Below, in pieces: positions 15,491-17,151 of a stretch of DNA of 17,151 bases. Below the pieces are notes generated by a model that had not been told where the DNA came from, searched no databases, and was given only the letters and a program-made list of their open reading frames with translations. The stretch's first letter is position 1, and each line of letters begins with the position of its first letter. The DNA is from an uncultured Oscillospiraceae bacterium (GTDB taxonomy: Bacteria; Bacillota; Clostridia; Oscillospirales; Ruminococcaceae), in assembly GCA_900555435.1 (NCBI GenBank), contig USLH01000033.1, positions 1-17,151 of the forward strand, written 5' to 3'. The position numbers and the translations under genes are program-made.

Positions 15491-15604
15491 TTAGCAGAGC
15501 TTCCCCTGCTGGCGAAATTCACCGGGGGACATTTTTTCATGCGCCTTAAAACTGCGCCCGAACTATTTGGCGCTGGCATACCCGCAGGCCGCAGCGATAT
15601 GCCG
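15491..15604 (-). pseudogene. AraC-family regulator remnant (C-terminal helix-turn-helix only)
   Basis: On the minus strand, 15604 to 15491 reads RHIAAACGYASAK, a TAG stop, then FGRSFKAHEKMSPGEFRQQGKLC and TAA. This is the second helix-turn-helix of an AraC/XylS regulator (consensus IA..CGY.S..YF.R.FK...G.SP.EFR). The TAG stands exactly where the conserved Tyr is expected, so it is a nonsense change. Everything upstream (the sensor domain and first helix-turn-helix) is missing: the similarity stops at about 15604, where a permease remnant on the other strand begins. No start codon or ribosome site is apparent. It is not functional; it is the leftover of a deleted regulator. Confidence 0.8.
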
Positions 15605-15605
15605 C

Positions 15606-15851
15606 TGTATGCTTTACATCAACGACTACCGGCTCTATACCCTCCAGTATTACCTCTATAGCACTCTGAACAAAGCCGACGAGATCCGCCGCCTGATCGC
15701 TCTGGGCGTAGATACGGGTACGGAATCGCCCCCCAGCGAGACCATGAAATTCGCCCTCACCTGCGTAGCCACCGGCCCGATCGTCCTGCTCTATCCCTTC
15801 GTGCAGAAGTATTTTGTGAAAGGCATCACCATCGGTGCCGTAAAAGGATAA
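15606..15851 (+). pseudogene. YtcP/LplC-type ABC permease remnant (C-terminal third)
   Basis: The plus-strand frame ending at TAA 15849-15851 encodes MLYINDYRLYTLQYYLYSTL, a variable loop, then PSETMKFALTCVATGPIVLLYPFVQKYFVKGITIGAVKG. This is the last third of a sugar ABC permease of the same subgroup as the intact gene at 5935-6819: the ending QKYFVKG..(I/L)GAVKG is shared. The first four helices and the EAA loop are missing. Upstream codons in this frame (15567-15605) are antisense to the AraC remnant and are not permease-like, so the break is near 15605. No plausible ribosome site is present. It belongs to a different transporter copy, because it differs at many residues from the intact gene. 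Confidence 0.85.
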
Positions 15852-17151
15852 GAAAAAGTCCACCGTAATCTCTTACAGTGGACTTTCTTTGGTGGAGTAG
15901 CCCCATCAAAATCCGAACTCAACGCCGACTCGATCTCTTCAAGCGAGATCGTCTGCGTCCCATGTTGATAGTTGTAGGTCAAGACCAGTTTATCATCGAA
16001 CACATACACGGCGTTTACAAATGTATCAATCAGGCGTTTCTGAAAATCACGGTTTGCTGGATCGCCATGACGGAACTGCTCAAACCATGCCGTCATCTGT
16101 TCGCGGGTCAGCTTTGGCTTTTGCAGTTCAGCAGTCTGGATATTCACAAGGATTTCTTCTTTTCGTGCTTCCAGCTCATCAAGCCGCTGTTTAGTGGACG
16201 GCGTGAAAATGCCCTGCTCGATTGCTTTCAGAATGTTTCCAATGGAGGACTCGGTTTCCGCAAGCTGTGAGCGAAGCGCAGGGGTTGTTATGTCTTCCTG
16301 CTCCTGCATAACAAGAATTGCATCGATGAGCCTGTTAATCTTCTCTTCATCCATGACGCGCTGCATGGTCAGGCGGACAACAACACGTTCAATCCAGTCT
16401 TTGCGAACAGCCTTCTTGTCGCAATCCTTCAGGCGCTTCGCACCGCTGCATTTGTAATAATAGTGCATAGCGCCGGTATGGCTCTTGCCGCTTTCACCAA
16501 CCATCATGCGCTCACACTTGCCGCAGAACAGCTTTGTTGTCAGCAGATAGTCCTCTTTTGCTTTTGCCATTGCGGGAGCATGGCGGTTCTTCTCCATGCG
16601 TTCCTGCACACGGTTGAACAGGTCTTCCGGAACGATAGCAGGAACGCCGCCCTCAATTACAACATCCTGATAACGATACTCGCCAATGTATTTGCGGTTT
16701 TTCAGCAGAGCGCTGAAACTATTGATATTGAACGGTTGTCCCTTCTTCGTTCTGAGCCCACGGGCATTGAAATCCTCAACAATGGAACGAACCGTTTTGC
16801 CGTCAGCATACTTTTCAAATATCTCAACCACTAATGGTGCGGTCACGGGATCAATCACAAGCTTCTGTGCTTTCTTGTCCAACAGATAGCCGAGCGGAAC
16901 GCCACCGCCGTTGTTTTTCCCTTTCAGCGCGTTCTCTTTCTGTCCACGATGGATCTTTTCTGATAACTCGGCAGAATAGAACTCGGCATAGCCTTCCAGC
17001 ATCGCTTCCAGAATGATTCCTTCCGGACCTTCGGAGATATGCTCTTTCGCAGAAACAACCTTTACACCATTCTTTTTCAGAATGTGCTTGTAGTGTGCGC
17101 TGTCGTAACGGTCACGGGAAAAGCGGTCGAGCTTCCATACAAGGACAATCT
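15791..17151 (-). CDS. Large serine recombinase, 5' end outside window
   Basis: The frame is open from the right edge to a stop at 15791 (about 453 codons seen). The first visible part (VWKLDRFSRDRYDSAHYKHIL, then EGPEGIILEAMLEGYAEFYS) is the end of the resolvase catalytic domain; the catalytic Ser lies off the window. Next come the Recombinase domain (LGYLLDKKAQKLVIDP, FNINSFSALLKNRKYIGEYRY), a zinc-ribbon (FCGKCERMM, then KCSGAKRLKDCDKK) and a coiled-coil region (QLAETESSIGNILKAIEQG and onward). Such enzymes integrate and excise phages or conjugative and mobilisable elements. Base composition looks less GC-rich than in the sugar locus, which fits transfer. The last 27 or so residues, after DGATPPK, are encoded by the terminator hairpin and the antisense of the permease remnant, so the native C-terminus may have ended earlier or been exchanged. 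Confidence 0.92.
   Translation of the reverse strand, partial: IVLVWKLDRFSRDRYDSAHYKHILKKNGVKVVSAKEHISEGPEGIILEAMLEGYAEFYSAELSEKIHRGQKENALKGKNNGGGVPLGYLLDKKAQKLVIDPVTAPLVVEIFEKYADGKTVRSIVEDFNARGLRTKKGQPFNINSFSALLKNRKYIGEYRYQDVVIEGGVPAIVPEDLFNRVQERMEKNRHAPAMAKAKEDYLLTTKLFCGKCERMMVGESGKSHTGAMHYYYKCSGAKRLKDCDKKAVRKDWIERVVVRLTMQRVMDEEKINRLIDAILVMQEQEDITTPALRSQLAETESSIGNILKAIEQGIFTPSTKQRLDELEARKEEILVNIQTAELQKPKLTREQMTAWFEQFRHGDPANRDFQKRLIDTFVNAVYVFDDKLVLTYNYQHGTQTISLEEIESALSSDFDGATPPKKVHCKRLRWTFSYPFTAPMVMPFTKYFCTKG
15853..15890. terminator. Bidirectional terminator hairpin after the permease remnant
   Basis: Stem 15855-15863 with 15878-15886 (9 bp), continued past one mismatch by 15865-15868 with 15873-15876, and a loop of 4. 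It has T-runs in both directions. It starts 2 nt after the permease stop, so it probably belonged to that operon. The recombinase reading frame on the minus strand runs straight through it. Confidence 0.8.

Noticed and set aside
15546..15863. A 105-codon minus-strand frame across the AraC/permease scar
   Set aside because: Its frame differs from that of the AraC remnant and is antisense to the permease remnant; it shows no motif.
1..17151. CRISPR arrays, tRNA or rRNA genes, insertion-sequence ends, toxin-antitoxin or defence genes
   Set aside because: I looked for regularly spaced repeats, cloverleaf-like sequences, terminal inverted repeats and typical small toxin genes and saw none that I could support.

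Overview
The window looks like chromosomal DNA of a GC-rich Gram-positive Clostridia member (Eubacteriales, gut-type; Oscillospiraceae- or Lachnospiraceae-like). This rests on LplB/YtcP-type ABC permeases, AGGAGG-type ribosome sites, a lipoprotein binding protein without its own ATPase, a LacI regulator and a large serine recombinase of the kind common in gut Clostridia mobile elements. Species cannot be fixed from the sequence alone. Most of the window is one carbohydrate-utilisation locus built around a divergent promoter at about 12115-12376.

Leftward operon (minus strand, 12114 down to 1, continuing off the left edge), in transcription order: a 636-aa six-hairpin glycosidase-like protein, a PIG-L/LmbE-type deacetylase, a solute-binding lipoprotein, two ABC permeases, an EamA-type transporter, a GH20 beta-N-acetylhexosaminidase-like enzyme, a SASA-type SGNH esterase, a sugar isomerase/epimerase TIM barrel, a DUF4380 mutarotase-fold protein, and a DUF5107 protein cut by the window edge. 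Gaps are short, several genes overlap, and two hairpins with U-tracts lie directly in front of ribosome sites inside the operon.

Rightward operon (plus strand, 12377-15377): a LacI-family repressor followed by two SGNH hydrolases (one SASA/DUF303-like, one GxDLY/Lipase_GDSL_3-like), closed by a strong terminator. Two related operator-like sequences sit in the divergent region. One lies inside the lacI promoter and the other downstream of the leftward promoter, which suggests autoregulation and substrate induction.

Apart from the binding lipoprotein and the membrane permeases, every enzyme in the locus lacks a visible signal peptide. The inferred scheme is import of an oligosaccharide followed by cytoplasmic processing: de-esterification (three SGNH proteins), N-deacetylation (PIG-L), removal of terminal N-acetylhexosamine (GH20), and isomerisation or mutarotation. 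The substrate is inferred to be an acetylated, amino-sugar-containing glycan, but it is not proven.

Right end (15378-17151): a scar in which the 3' part of an AraC-type regulator (minus strand, with an in-frame TAG) meets the 3' part of a second YtcP-type permease (plus strand). It looks like the leftover of another divergent regulator/transporter locus after a deletion. A large serine recombinase gene (minus strand, 5' end off the right edge) follows; its reading frame runs through a terminator hairpin into the antisense of the permease remnant, which probably marks the edge of a mobile element.
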